DNA of 64,000 nucleotides from Siphonobacter sp. BAB-5405 (GCF_002872335.1 NZ_NJAG01000004.1:14-64013); one strand, 5' to 3'; positions 35,760-45,142 are shown, counted from the first letter of the stretch. Numbers and translations are program-made. Notes: generated by a model not told the origin, from the letters alone.

Positions 35760-36770
35760 ATGAATATCCTAGTCACCGGCGGAGCCGGATTCATCGGTTC
35801 CCATACTGTTGTAGAACTTATCGGGGCCGGATTCGAACCTATTATTCTCGATGATTTTTCTAACTCACAGGAACAAGTACTGAATCGGCTCGAATCGATT
35901 CTGGGAAGAAAAGTGAAGTACTACAACGCTAATTGTAACGATGCGGCGTTGCTGACTAAGATTTTTAAGGAAGATAAGATTGAGGGAGTTATTCACTTTG
36001 CGGCTAGTAAGGCCGTTGGTGAATCCGTTGAAAAACCCCTGTTATACTATCGAAACAACATCTCGGCTCTGGTTACCTTGCTGGAAGCAATGATTGCCAA
36101 TGGGGTGTCGAACTTTGTATTTTCCTCCTCCTGTACGGTATATGGTCAGCCCGAGGTAATTCCGGTAACGGAAGAAACGCCCGTATTACCCGCCGCTTCT
36201 CCGTACGGAAATACCAAGCAGGTGGGCGAAGAAATCATTCGCGATACGGTAGCTGCGAAACCGGGTCTGAAAGCCCTGGCTTTGCGGTACTTCAACCCCG
36301 TAGGTGCTCATGAATCGGCCCTGATTGGCGAATTGCCCATCGGCGTACCGGCCAACCTGGTGCCTTACGTAACGCAGACCGCTGCGGGCATTCGTCAAAA
36401 ACTGATGGTATTTGGTAAGGATTACGATACGCCTGACGGGACCTGTATTCGTGACTTCATTCACGTAGTGGACCTGGCCAAAGCTCACGTGAAGGCCCTG
36501 GAATTGCTGGTGAACCAAGCAGAATCGAATTATTACGACTTTTTTAACATCGGTACGGGCACGGGTACGAGCGTTCAGGAGTTGATCGATACGTTTGAAC
36601 GCGTAACCAGCGTGAAGCTCAATTACGAATTTGCTCCCCGCCGGGCCGGAGATATCATGGAGATTTACGCCGACGTAAGTAAATCGACCGAAAAACTGGG
36701 CTGGAAAGCCGAAAAAACACTGGATGAAGCGTTAGCAGACGCGTGGCGTTGGCAATTAACTTTAAAGTAA
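35760..36770 (+). CDS. galE: UDP-glucose 4-epimerase
   Basis: A 336-residue extended SDR. It has the NAD-binding start TGGAGFIGSHTVVELI, the GalE segment VIHFAASKAVGESVEKPLLYY, the catalytic Ser/Tyr/Lys with FSSSCTVYGQP and SPYGNTKQVGEE, and a GalE-type C-terminus (RRAGDIMEIYADVSKSTEKL). It interconverts UDP-glucose and UDP-galactose, giving galactose for glycans. It is 34 bases before rmlB, so galE-rmlB-rmlA is a likely operon of nucleotide-sugar supply. Confidence 0.95.
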   Translation: MNILVTGGAGFIGSHTVVELIGAGFEPIILDDFSNSQEQVLNRLESILGRKVKYYNANCNDAALLTKIFKEDKIEGVIHFAASKAVGESVEKPLLYYRNNISALVTLLEAMIANGVSNFVFSSSCTVYGQPEVIPVTEETPVLPAASPYGNTKQVGEEIIRDTVAAKPGLKALALRYFNPVGAHESALIGELPIGVPANLVPYVTQTAAGIRQKLMVFGKDYDTPDGTCIRDFIHVVDLAKAHVKALELLVNQAESNYYDFFNIGTGTGTSVQELIDTFERVTSVKLNYEFAPRRAGDIMEIYADVSKSTEKLGWKAEKTLDEALADAWRWQLTLK

Positions 36771-36804
36771 TCGAATTCAATCTTCATCCTACATTGAAAT
36801 CCCT

Positions 36805-37863
36805 ATGAAGAAACTATTAATTACGGGCGGAGCGGGCTTCATCGGCTCACACGTGGTACGTCGGTTTGTAACCGAGTACAAGGACGTTTATCAGGTGTTT
36901 AACCTGGATGCGTTGACCTACGCCGGTAACCTGGCCAACCTCAAAGACCTGGAGTCGGCTGCCAATTATACCTTTGTCAAAGGTGACATTCGCGATGCTG
37001 AGTTTTTGGATCAGCTGTTCGCCGAACACGACTTTCACGGCGTCATTCACCTGGCGGCCGAAAGCCACGTAGACCGCTCGATTACCGATCCCATGGCTTT
37101 CGTATTGACGAACGTCATTGGTACGGTCAACCTGTTGAACGCGGCTAAGAAAGCTTGGAAAGACGACTATTCACGACACCTGTTCTACCACGTCTCCACT
37201 GACGAAGTGTACGGTGAATTGCATAATCCCGAAGAGTTCTTCCTAGAAACCACGCCTTATGATCCACGTTCGCCGTATTCGGCTTCCAAGGCTTCCTCGG
37301 ATCACTTCGTTCGGGCTTACGGTAACACCTACGGTATTCCCTTCGTACTTACCAACTGCTCCAATAACTACGGTCCTAATCACTTCCCCGAGAAGCTGAT
37401 TCCCCTGATGATTCACAACATCCTGCATAACAAACCGTTGCCCGTATACGGCAAAGGGGAAAACGTACGGGATTGGCTGTTTGTTAAAGATCACGCCCGG
37501 GCCATTGATGTGGTTTTCCACCAGGGCAAGCCCGGTGAAACCTACAACATCGGCGGCTTTAATGAGTGGAAAAACATTGATCTGGTGCACCTGCTGTGCG
37601 AGATCATGGATGACCAGCTGGGTCGCCCGGCGGGTACTTCCAGGGAACTCATTACCTACGTGACGGACCGGGCGGGCCATGACCTTCGTTATGCCATCGA
37701 CGCCCATAAAATCATGCATGAACTGGGCTGGCAACCTTCGGTTACCTTCGAAGAAGGCCTGGCTCAGACGGTGGCGTGGTATCTCTCGAACACGGAGTGG
37801 CTGGAAGAAGTCACCTCAGGGAGCTACCAGAAGTACTACGACAGCATGTACGCTCAGCGATAA
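36805..37863 (+). CDS. rfbB: dTDP-glucose 4,6-dehydratase
   Basis: A 352-residue extended SDR converting dTDP-glucose to dTDP-4-keto-6-deoxyglucose. Marks are ITGGAGFIGSHVVRRFV, HLAAESHVDRSITDP, the catalytic YHVSTDEVYGEL (the Asp-Glu pair of dehydratases), YSASKASSDHFVRAY and NCSNNYGPNHFPEKLIPL. It lies between galE and rmlA. No rmlC or rmlD follows, so the product is likely used by the FdtA-like/DegT pair at 18.5-20 kb or by genes elsewhere. Confidence 0.96.
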   Translation: MKKLLITGGAGFIGSHVVRRFVTEYKDVYQVFNLDALTYAGNLANLKDLESAANYTFVKGDIRDAEFLDQLFAEHDFHGVIHLAAESHVDRSITDPMAFVLTNVIGTVNLLNAAKKAWKDDYSRHLFYHVSTDEVYGELHNPEEFFLETTPYDPRSPYSASKASSDHFVRAYGNTYGIPFVLTNCSNNYGPNHFPEKLIPLMIHNILHNKPLPVYGKGENVRDWLFVKDHARAIDVVFHQGKPGETYNIGGFNEWKNIDLVHLLCEIMDDQLGRPAGTSRELITYVTDRAGHDLRYAIDAHKIMHELGWQPSVTFEEGLAQTVAWYLSNTEWLEEVTSGSYQKYYDSMYAQR

Positions 37864-38021
37864 CACGGAATCAATGATCGAATGCGTGAATAATCGCATG
37901 CGTGAATAATAAGTAAACACTACGGTGGTTTTCCTGTATTCACGCATGCGATTATTGATTCATTCGCCCATTACTGAATTCCCTCTTTCTATCATTCATT
38001 CACTCATTCCCTCATTCGAAG

Positions 38022-38882
38022 ATGAAAGGAATTATTTTGGCAGGCGGCTCGGGAACGCGGTTGCATCCCCTGACGCTGGCTGTCTCCAAACAGCTGATGC
38101 CGGTTTACGACAAGCCGATGATCTATTATCCGCTGTCGATTCTGATGCTGGCGGGCATTCGCGAAATCCTGATTATTTCCACGCCGCACGATTTACCGCA
38201 CTTTGAGAAGTTGCTGGGCGATGGGAGCCGATTGGGCTGTCAGTTTAGCTACGCCGTACAGCCGAGTCCGGATGGACTGGCTCAGGCCTTCATCATCGGT
38301 GAAGAGTTTATTGGCAATGATAAAGTAGCCCTGATTCTGGGAGATAACATTTTCTACGGTTCGGGCCTTTCCAAGCTTCTGCAAGCCAACAACGATCCCG
38401 AGGGTGGGGTGGTGTATGCCTATCAGGTGCACGATCCCGAGCGATACGGGGTGGTTGAATTCGACGACGATTTCAACGTACTGAGCATTGAAGAAAAGCC
38501 GGAGGTACCAAAGTCCAACTACGCCGTGCCAGGGCTGTACTTCTACGATAATGAAGTTGTGGCCATTGCCAAGGCCATTGAACCCAGTCCACGGGGCGAG
38601 CTGGAGATTACCGACATTAACCGGGTGTACCTGGAAAAAGGCCAGTTGAAAGTAGGCGTGCTGGACCGGGGTACGGCCTGGCTGGATACGGGCACCTTCC
38701 AGTCGCTGATGCAGGCGGGGCAATTTGTTGAAGTGATTGAAGAGCGGCAGGGCCTGAAAATCGGATGTATTGAAGAGGTGGCCTACCGCATGGGCTTCAT
38801 CGACAAGCAGCAACTGGAGGCCGTGGCTAAACCGCTCGTCAAGAGTGGCTACGGGAAGTACCTCCTTAACTTGATTAAGTAA
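38022..38882 (+). CDS. rfbA: Glucose-1-phosphate thymidylyltransferase
   Basis: A 286-residue enzyme making dTDP-glucose from glucose-1-phosphate and dTTP. The N-terminal [20 protein letters not shown] is the nucleotide-binding signature; [34 protein letters not shown] and [15 protein letters not shown] are all standard. It starts 158 bases after rfbB; that gap carries short ATTCACGCAT/ATGCGTGAAT-type inverted sequences (about 37883-37955). A clear terminator follows. Confidence 0.96.
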   Translation: MKGIILAGGSGTRLHPLTLAVSKQLMPVYDKPMIYYPLSILMLAGIREILIISTPHDLPHFEKLLGDGSRLGCQFSYAVQPSPDGLAQAFIIGEEFIGNDKVALILGDNIFYGSGLSKLLQANNDPEGGVVYAYQVHDPERYGVVEFDDDFNVLSIEEKPEVPKSNYAVPGLYFYDNEVVAIAKAIEPSPRGELEITDINRVYLEKGQLKVGVLDRGTAWLDTGTFQSLMQAGQFVEVIEERQGLKIGCIEEVAYRMGFIDKQQLEAVAKPLVKSGYGKYLLNLIK

Positions 38883-38903
38883 TTCAGCTTTTCGTATTTT
38901 AGT

Positions 38904-38930
38904 AGCCCGCCTCATTTAGGCGGGCTTTTT
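38904..38930 (+). terminator. Terminator of rfbA, abutting the next start codon
   Basis: AGCCCGCCT / AGGCGGGCT with a 5-base loop and a run of five T, ending 3 bases before the ATG of the AraC-type gene at 38933. A decayed copy of the same block is at 41624-41690. Confidence 0.88.
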
Positions 38931-38932
38931 CT

Positions 38933-40117
38933 ATGCCCCAGCTTAGTCCCCGTATCGATTGGTTTGCAATCCTGATTTTGCTTGGCATCATTCAGGGGTG
39001 TTTCCTGACGTATTTCTTTCTTACGCACAGTAAAGGAAAACAGTTCCCCAACCGTTTTTTAGGCTTTTCTCTGGTTTGCATGACGCTGCTCATGAGCGAC
39101 GTGTGGCTGGGCTATACCAATTACATGGTGCAGGTGTTATGGCTGGTGGATTCAACCGAACCGGCCAATCTGGCCTTATTTCCCTGCTTGTACCTATACT
39201 TTAGAGTCAGTCTACGGAAAAGCTGGAACGCTCGGAATATCTGGCATTTTCTGCCGGCAGTCCTGTATTTCCTGTACATGACCGTTCTGTACTACCCGCA
39301 ACCACTAAGCCTGAAGTACGAAGCTTTTCTAGGAGCGTTCCATCCTGAAATTCCATCGCCACCTTTTGAGTCGTATGGCGAACGCTGGATGTTCTGGCCT
39401 AAATGGCACATCAATGAATTTACGGGAATCAGTATGCTGATTTACCTGGCACTTACCTGGAGAGAAGTATTGCTGGCCTTTCAACGCATCCAGGCCCGTT
39501 TCTGGGGAAGCCAGCCGACGGATTTGATCTGGTTCCGGAATTTACAGATTCACCTGACCTTTATCACGATTGTATACCTGATTACGCGTGCGACCTTTGA
39601 GAGCGACCTGGGCGATCACCTGGTGGTGGCTCACCTGGCGTTTATCATCTACGTGACGAGCTTCAGTATCATTCGCCAGTCTGGTTTTTTCCGGGTGGAA
39701 CCCGCCACGCCAACCGGGCAGGTTCGGAAGTACGAGAAATCTTCTCTAACGCCCGAACTGGAAAATCGTACGCTGGAAAGACTACAGCACGTCTTACGCG
39801 AAGAGAAACCTCAGTTAGCATCGACCTGCTCCTTACCCGGACTGGCTCAGCGGCTAGGCGTATCGACGCATCATCTTTCCCAGGTACTCAACGACACGCT
39901 GGAACTTAGCTTTTTTGAACTGCTGGCCAAATACCGGATCGAAGAAGCCCGGCAATTACTGGCTGCTCCGGAAAATGCTCACCTGAAAATCGAGGAAATC
40001 GCCGAACGGGTAGGATACAACTCAAAGTCAGCCTTCAACGCCGCTTTTAAACGCGAAACCGGGCAAACTCCTTCCGTGTTTCGGAGTGCGTCCTTATCGG
40101 CGGGCACGTCGTCCTGA
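38933..40117 (+). CDS. Membrane-anchored AraC-family regulator
   Basis: A 394-residue protein with about seven hydrophobic helices in the first 245 residues (WFAILILLGIIQGCFLTYFF first) and a C-terminal AraC DNA-binding domain (about 290-385: LAQRLGVSTHHLSQVLNDTL, KIEEIAERVGYNSKSAFNAA). This layout is common in Bacteroidota. It starts only 3 bases after the rfbA terminator, so it must use a promoter inside or before the hairpin, or need read-through. It is 61 bases upstream of an acyltransferase gene and may control it. A relic of a second copy of its 5' end lies at 41674. Confidence 0.87.
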   Translation: MPQLSPRIDWFAILILLGIIQGCFLTYFFLTHSKGKQFPNRFLGFSLVCMTLLMSDVWLGYTNYMVQVLWLVDSTEPANLALFPCLYLYFRVSLRKSWNARNIWHFLPAVLYFLYMTVLYYPQPLSLKYEAFLGAFHPEIPSPPFESYGERWMFWPKWHINEFTGISMLIYLALTWREVLLAFQRIQARFWGSQPTDLIWFRNLQIHLTFITIVYLITRATFESDLGDHLVVAHLAFIIYVTSFSIIRQSGFFRVEPATPTGQVRKYEKSSLTPELENRTLERLQHVLREEKPQLASTCSLPGLAQRLGVSTHHLSQVLNDTLELSFFELLAKYRIEEARQLLAAPENAHLKIEEIAERVGYNSKSAFNAAFKRETGQTPSVFRSASLSAGTSS

Positions 40118-40178
40118 TGCGTACGGTCGTCGAACCGTGCTGAAAACGAGCACTTTTGGGCATTCAAATCAAATGCTC

Positions 40179-41345
40179 ATGAAATCCACACGTCGTTACG
40201 ATCTCGACTGGCTCCGCGTACTGGCCTTCGGTCTGCTTCTTTTTTTTCATGCGGGAATGTTCTTCAATTACTGGGGTTGGCACGTGAAAAATAACGTCCA
40301 GACGCACCTCATTGAGTATCCCATGCGATTTACAAGTTCCTGGAGGATGGCCTTATTATTCATGATCTCCGGTATGGGTGTGTACTGGGCTCTGGGAAGG
40401 CGGTCCGCCGGGGAGTTCCTGGGTGAACGAACCAAACGTATCTTTCTGCCGCTGGTCTTTGGCATGTTCGTCATCGTACCTCCGCAGATTTTCTTTGAGC
40501 GACTTCAGCAGGGAGCCAGCTTTTCATATTGGGAATTTTATAAAACCGTTTTCAATTTTAAGCCCTATCCGGAAGGGGGTAGCCTGAGCTGGCATCACCT
40601 CTGGTATCTGATCTATCTGTTCGCGTACTCGATCATTGGGCTGCCCATTCTGCTATACCTGCGTAAACCTGCGGGACAACGGGTAACGGCTAGGCTGGCT
40701 TCGTTTTTCAGTAATCCGGTCTGGTTGTTGGTACTGCCTGCCGTCTGGCACTGGCTGGCGGATTTTTTACTGGAAGCACGTTTTCCCACGACGAATGCAC
40801 TGGTGGACGACTGGCGGCAACACTGGCACTACTTCACGCTTTTTCTGACAGGTTATGTATTTTGTACGCAGCAGCAATTCTGGGATACGCTGGCTCGGTA
40901 CCGTTTCCTAACGCTGGGGTTAATGCTGGGGTGTACAACTACGTTATACGCCTTTTTCTGGATTGATCAGCCTGAGCTGGAAGGCTGGAATTACGAAGCT
41001 TATGCCCTTTTCAGAACCTTTAATGCCTGGACGTGCCTGTTGACCATTTTTGGCAATGGCTATCGCTACCTCAACTTCAACAATCGCTTTCTGACCTACG
41101 CCAATGAAGCGGTTTATCCCTTCTACATTTTGCATCAGACCATCACGATTGCCGCTGGTTATTACCTGGCTCCACTGCCTATAGACTGGCCCGTTAAGTT
41201 TATACTGCTGGCCGCGATTACATTCTTCGGTTGCTGGATTTTATACCACTTCGTTATTCGACATTTTAGCTTTACCCGACTGGTGTTTGGGCTAAAACCG
41301 AAAGCTGCCCGTGTACCATCGCCGCGTGCGAGTCTCATTCCATAA
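40179..41345 (+). CDS. Acyltransferase family 3 (OafA/MdoC-like) membrane protein
   Basis: A 388-residue protein with about ten membrane helices. The N-terminus RRYDLDWLRVLAFGLLLFFH carries the RxxDxxR-like and His features of acyltransferase-3 enzymes, followed by HAGMFFNYWGWHVKNN. Such proteins O-acetylate or O-succinylate sugars of surface glycans. The ATG at 40179 is chosen because the paralogue at 41983 starts at the equivalent place; upstream in-frame residues lie over the end of the AraC gene. More than half of all positions match the paralogue by eye. Confidence 0.87.
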   Translation: MKSTRRYDLDWLRVLAFGLLLFFHAGMFFNYWGWHVKNNVQTHLIEYPMRFTSSWRMALLFMISGMGVYWALGRRSAGEFLGERTKRIFLPLVFGMFVIVPPQIFFERLQQGASFSYWEFYKTVFNFKPYPEGGSLSWHHLWYLIYLFAYSIIGLPILLYLRKPAGQRVTARLASFFSNPVWLLVLPAVWHWLADFLLEARFPTTNALVDDWRQHWHYFTLFLTGYVFCTQQQFWDTLARYRFLTLGLMLGCTTTLYAFFWIDQPELEGWNYEAYALFRTFNAWTCLLTIFGNGYRYLNFNNRFLTYANEAVYPFYILHQTITIAAGYYLAPLPIDWPVKFILLAAITFFGCWILYHFVIRHFSFTRLVFGLKPKAARVPSPRASLIP

Positions 41346-41982
41346 ATGGAGCGATCTCTGCGAGTAGATTCGTTCAGAAGGGAGTTGAAAACCAGTAGGA
41401 AACAGCAACCTTTAGCCTAAAGAAATTGCTTTCCGGATCCGTACAGGCGAGGCGTTGGAATCAAGCGAAAATTCTTCTCGAAGAGACGAAAAGTTTGTAG
41501 TGTTTTATTCGAATAACTCATTGAAAACCAGAATTGAAGAATAGGTTTCGTTTTCAGAAGCTTCGTTGAATCAGCTGTTCCTGGAGAATAGTTACTGCAA
41601 GTGGCTCCTCAACGTCATGAAGTGACACAGCTTTTCGTATTTTAGCAGCCCGCCCCGCCAGGCGGGCTCTTGTATGCCCCACCTTAACTCGTGTAAGAAT
41701 TGCTCCATGCTTCCGCTCGGTAGCATGCATGGCTATTGGCCAGGATATAGCTTTGGGTCACTTCTGACCAAACAGCAATCCCCCAGGATCAGCCCGGAAT
41801 CCATTCCTTTGCATCTATTCGCCAATAGATTGCAGCAACTACAACCCTATTCCTGTCCAGTCAGGCGTAGTTCCTAGTGTCATTCTAGCTAAACCTCCGT
41901 TGCTTACCGGCTACACAGGGGCCTTTCTGGTCAGTCTGTAGCTAAAAGTTGATTACCCCCACCGTCTTTAAACGTATACTTT
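41346..41982. other. Intergenic region with relics of a duplication
   Basis: 637 bases without a convincing gene. The middle holds a decayed copy of the block before the AraC gene (see 41624-41700). The rest shows no homology that I can see to the 40118-40178 spacer. A 67-codon open frame beginning at 41674 shares only its first few codons with the AraC gene and is not thought to be real. Confidence 0.6.
41624..41700 (+). pseudogene. Relic of the rfbA terminator and AraC gene start
   Basis: CAGCTTTTCGTATTTTAG, then the hairpin AGCCCGCC / GGCGGGCT (41647-41668), then ATGCCCCACCTTAACTCG. These correspond base for base, with few changes, to 38884-38950, where the same elements are the rfbA terminator and the first codons of the AraC gene (ATGCCCCAGCTTAGTCCC). 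Similarity fades after about 20 bases of the coding part. It shows that the duplication which made the two acyltransferase genes also took the AraC gene, whose second copy was then lost. Confidence 0.8.
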
Positions 41983-43146
41983 ATGAAAATCCTCCGCCGT
42001 TACGATTTGGATTGGCTTCGCGTACTCGCCTTTGGCTTACTGATTCTTTTTCACACGGGAATGTTCTTTAACTATTGGGATTGGCACGTCAAAAACAATG
42101 TTCAAAACTACCTGATCGAGTATCCCATGCAGTTTGTCGGTGCCTGGCGAATGGCCTTACTATTTATGATTGCAGGCATGGGCGTATGGTTGTCGCTGGG
42201 CCAGCGTTCGGTTCTGGAATTCCTGAGTGAACGAACGCGACGCATTCTGCTGCCGCTGATTTTTGGGATGTTTGTCATTGTACCCCCGCAGATCTACGTC
42301 GAACGGCTCACCGATGGAGCTACGTTCTCCTACCTCGAATTTTACAGAACCGTGTTTCACTTTCAGAGCTATCCGAAGGGAAACTTTGGTTGGCATCATC
42401 TATGGTTTCTGGCGTATTTATTCAGCTATAATCTGGTGAGTATCCCACTACTGGGGGCCGTACGTAAGCCTGTAAACGAGCGATTCACGGCAGCATGGGC
42501 CAGGTTTTGTGCCCATCCTGGCTGGTTGATACTGGTACCAACCGTTTGGTATGCATTAGCCGATTTTTTATGGCAGGAAGAATTTCTGAACCTCAATGCT
42601 TTATGCAGTTACGGGCAGCGGCATTGGTATTACTTGAGTTTCTTCCTGATGGGCTATTTCGTCTGTGCCCAGCGAAAGTTCTGGGACACGGTCGTACACT
42701 ACCGCTTCCTGACACTGGCCCTGATGGTCGTCTCCACGACGCTACTTTATACGTTTTTCTGGGTTGATCGGCCTGAACTGACGGGCTGGGTTTTGGCAGT
42801 ATATACATTGCTGCGAACCTTCCATACCTGGGTTTGCTTATTGACTTTATTCGGAAATGCCCATTACTATCTAAACTTCAATAGCCGCTTCCTTTCCTAT
42901 GCCAACGAGGCTGTATGTCCTTTTTACATTCTTCACCAGCTCATTATCGTGGTGGTAGGCTATTGGCTGGCTCCCCTTCAAATGAACTGGCCGATGAAGT
43001 TTATCCTGCTGGTAGTCAGTACTTTTCTGACTTGCTGGGTTTTATATCACTTCCTGATTCGGCACCTGGCCTGGACTCGACTGTTGTTCGGATTAAAACC
43101 AAAAGCTGTCCGTGTGGCTTCACCGCTGGAGAGTCTTACGCCGTAA
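41983..43146 (+). CDS. Acyltransferase family 3 (OafA/MdoC-like) membrane protein, paralogue
   Basis: A 387-residue paralogue of the protein at 40179, with the same N-terminal RRYDLDWLRVLAFGLLILFH, GMFFNYWDWHVKNNVQ and C-terminal WTRLLFGLKPKAVRV. About ten membrane helices. It arose by tandem duplication. Differences are spread along the whole length, so both copies are likely functional and the duplication is not recent. The substrate is unknown; a sugar O-acyl group on a surface glycan is the family expectation. Confidence 0.86.
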   Translation: MKILRRYDLDWLRVLAFGLLILFHTGMFFNYWDWHVKNNVQNYLIEYPMQFVGAWRMALLFMIAGMGVWLSLGQRSVLEFLSERTRRILLPLIFGMFVIVPPQIYVERLTDGATFSYLEFYRTVFHFQSYPKGNFGWHHLWFLAYLFSYNLVSIPLLGAVRKPVNERFTAAWARFCAHPGWLILVPTVWYALADFLWQEEFLNLNALCSYGQRHWYYLSFFLMGYFVCAQRKFWDTVVHYRFLTLALMVVSTTLLYTFFWVDRPELTGWVLAVYTLLRTFHTWVCLLTLFGNAHYYLNFNSRFLSYANEAVCPFYILHQLIIVVVGYWLAPLQMNWPMKFILLVVSTFLTCWVLYHFLIRHLAWTRLLFGLKPKAVRVASPLESLTP

Positions 43147-43215
43147 CGGGGTCTGAATGCTGGAAGCCTGTCTTTTTGAAGAGAAAATTGAGGCCTGGAC
43201 TAGGGCAACGACCAT

Positions 43216-43255
43216 AAACAAAAAGGAGAGCCTGTGAAAGCTCTCCTTTTTGTTT
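43216..43255. terminator. Bidirectional terminator
   Basis: A 16-base perfect stem AAACAAAAAGGAGAGC / GCTCTCCTTTTTGTTT with an 8-base loop, between two convergent genes; T-runs are present on both strands. Confidence 0.9.
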
Positions 43256-43271
43256 ATTCTAAATTACCCGA

Positions 43272-43547
43272 TTATACAGCATCCTCTGCGGGTACCAGAT
43301 TATTGTCTTTTCTGAACTGATCCGTTCGATCTGAAAACTCAGTATGAACGGCCGTTACAGAGTCCAATGTTTCGGACATTTTCGTAAACAGATCCGACAC
43401 GCCGTTTTCCAGCGTTTTATCGTTCAACTCTATATTTTCAACTTCAATTTGACCGATCTTTTTGAGTACAGCCGTTTGGCTATTGCGAAGGTCGTCTAAC
43501 TCACGAACGATCTTCTCCATTAATTCAAACTTTGCCAGTTTGTCCAT
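43272..43547 (-). CDS. Small coiled-coil protein, unknown
   Basis: A 91-residue acidic protein with a heptad pattern through most of its length (MDKLAKFELMEKIVRELDDL, VTAVHTEFSDRTDQFRKDNN). It has no signal peptide or membrane helix. I do not recognise a family. Shared terminator and good start context support a real gene. Possible roles, such as an adaptor or structural protein, cannot be told from sequence. Confidence 0.65.
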   Translation of the reverse strand: MDKLAKFELMEKIVRELDDLRNSQTAVLKKIGQIEVENIELNDKTLENGVSDLFTKMSETLDSVTAVHTEFSDRTDQFRKDNNLVPAEDAV

Positions 43548-43716
43548 AAGGCATTTTCGTTAGTATGAGCTATAGTAGGTTAAACCATCGTGCCAGAGAA
43601 TAGAGAAGTTAGTAAGTCATTGATAAACAAATAGTTATCTGGATTGTGTAGTTGAGAAAAGATAGACCTGTAGAGAAGTAACCTCAAGGCGTACGAAGAA
43701 TTGCTATAAATCCCAC

Positions 43717-43746
43717 AGAAAAAAGGCCGGGGTTTATCCCCGGCCT
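43717..43746 (-). terminator. Terminator of the small exported protein gene
   Basis: AGGCCGGGG / CCCCGGCCT with a 5-base loop, followed by six T on the minus strand, directly after the stop at 43751. Confidence 0.9.
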
Positions 43747-43750
43747 CTGA

Positions 43751-44161
43751 TTATTCATTTCCAACGTTGATATCGTTGGTATCTTTCTTACTTCGACTAA
43801 GCTGATCGTTCGGATTAACAATCGAGGGGCGTCCCATTTTGTAGTTCCTTGGTGACTGACTGGGATCTGTAGTAGCATATCCTGTAACCGGCGGAGCCGG
43901 AATATTCAGTTTACCGTTGGTATTATAAGGACGCTGAACTTTATAGTTTGCCGTCGATTGTAATCCGATGTTCTCACGTACTGAACCATCCCGTTGGATG
44001 GTTACCCCTGACTCGGCATTCTGTATTTGCCTGGCTACGGCTGCTTTATTGGCGTGCTTGTAGTTATGCGTGGAATATCCGTGGTCTAAGCGGGGTTTGG
44101 TCTGGGCAAAAGCTACGCTGACCAGTCCGGCCAGAATAGCGGTCATTATATAGCGTTTCAT
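43751..44161 (-). CDS. Small exported protein, unknown
   Basis: A 136-residue protein with a signal peptide (MKRYIMTAILAGLVSVAFAQ, cleavage after AQ). The mature part is hydrophilic, rich in Asn, Gln, Arg and Lys, with little hydrophobic core (NYKHANKAAVARQIQNAESG, NYKVQRPYNTNGKLNIPAPP); two NYK motifs recur (NYKV, NYKM). It is probably a disordered periplasmic or surface protein. No family is recognised. Confidence 0.65.
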   Translation of the reverse strand: MKRYIMTAILAGLVSVAFAQTKPRLDHGYSTHNYKHANKAAVARQIQNAESGVTIQRDGSVRENIGLQSTANYKVQRPYNTNGKLNIPAPPVTGYATTDPSQSPRNYKMGRPSIVNPNDQLSRSKKDTNDINVGNE

Positions 44162-44634
44162 GACTTGTTGCAGTTAATACTAATTCAATGGTACTGAAAA
44201 AAAGATGTACCATTTTCGAGGATGGCCTCTAAACAAAGATAGTAAATTAATTAGATTTTTCACAGTAATTTCCAGAAAATATAGGATTATACCATGAAAA
44301 AGAAACGTTCGTTTTTGTACGCATTACAAGGATTTACTTTGGATTTTGTTCGTTGGAACTTCAATTTTGAACTGATTTTACGCGAAAAATGAAATTTTCG
44401 TAAAAACCAAGTTTCACAAATCCTTTTGCAAAGAGATTTAAAAAATTTAATTCTGATTTAAGTTTTAGTGAATTCTAATACAATTCTAACCACTTTCTAA
44501 TCTGTAACGAGCTGATAATGAGGAAATATGTCCCGGAAGGCGGGCTGAAAATTCTACGATTTGCAGCAAGGTTTGCGAAGTTTTGGAAAACTTAATTGCC
44601 TAACTTCGCAGCCTCAACTAATCAGTACGAAGCA
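44162..44634. other. AT-rich divergent intergenic region
   Basis: 473 bases between the divergent exported-protein and cyclophilin genes, rich in A+T, without a coding frame. It must hold both promoters. A near match to the -7 box (TACGATTTG, one base too long) lies near 44556. No repeat is seen. Confidence 0.45.
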
Positions 44635-45078
44635 ATGGTAAAAGCCGAAATGCTTACCGATAAGGGTACAATGGTGATTGAACTCTTCGAAAAAGAAACG
44701 CCCATTACGGTAAAAAACTTTATCGATTTATCAGAAAAAGGATTCTACAACGGTGTAAAATTCCACCGCGTAATCCCTAATTTCATGGTTCAGGGTGGCG
44801 ATCCTACCGGTACCGGTGCGGGTGGTCCGGGTTATACGATTCCCTGCGAAACGAAAGCCGAACGTCAGCGTCACGATCGTGGCGTTTTGTCGATGGCTCA
44901 CCGGGGCCCCAATACGGGTGGTAGCCAGTTCTTCATCTGCCACAACCGTTCAAATACGGCTCACCTCGATGGCGTACACACGGCTTTTGGTCAGGTGATT
45001 GAAGGATTGGACATCGTGGATGACATCCGTCAGGGAGATACGATTCAGTCCGTAAAAATCGTTCGTGACGACGCGTAA
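44635..45078 (+). CDS. Peptidyl-prolyl cis-trans isomerase, cyclophilin type
   Basis: A 147-residue single-domain cyclophilin without signal peptide. Catalytic features: [19 protein letters not shown] (the Arg of FHRxxxxFMxQGG), then [19 protein letters not shown], and [15 protein letters not shown]. It catalyses proline isomerisation, probably in the cytoplasm. The ATG at 44635 is preferred; an in-frame TTG 13 codons upstream is possible but gives an unusual N-terminus. Confidence 0.94.
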   Translation: MVKAEMLTDKGTMVIELFEKETPITVKNFIDLSEKGFYNGVKFHRVIPNFMVQGGDPTGTGAGGPGYTIPCETKAERQRHDRGVLSMAHRGPNTGGSQFFICHNRSNTAHLDGVHTAFGQVIEGLDIVDDIRQGDTIQSVKIVRDDA

Positions 45079-45101
45079 GGCGTAGCACACTACCTAAAAG
45101 C

Positions 45102-45142
45102 AAAAGACCGAATGGTGTGAAGCCATTCGGTCTTTTCTTTTT
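45102..45142. terminator. Bidirectional terminator
   Basis: A 14-base perfect stem AAAAGACCGAATGG / CCATTCGGTCTTTT with a 7-base loop and a T-run on the plus side, between the convergent cyclophilin and S9 peptidase genes. Confidence 0.92.

Noticed and set aside
36805-38882. dTDP-rhamnose operon
   Set aside because: rmlC and rmlD are absent from the window, so only the first two steps are supported.
41674-41877. 67-codon gene between the acyltransferases
   Set aside because: Only its first few codons resemble the AraC gene; the rest has no protein-like features and is best seen as a relic.
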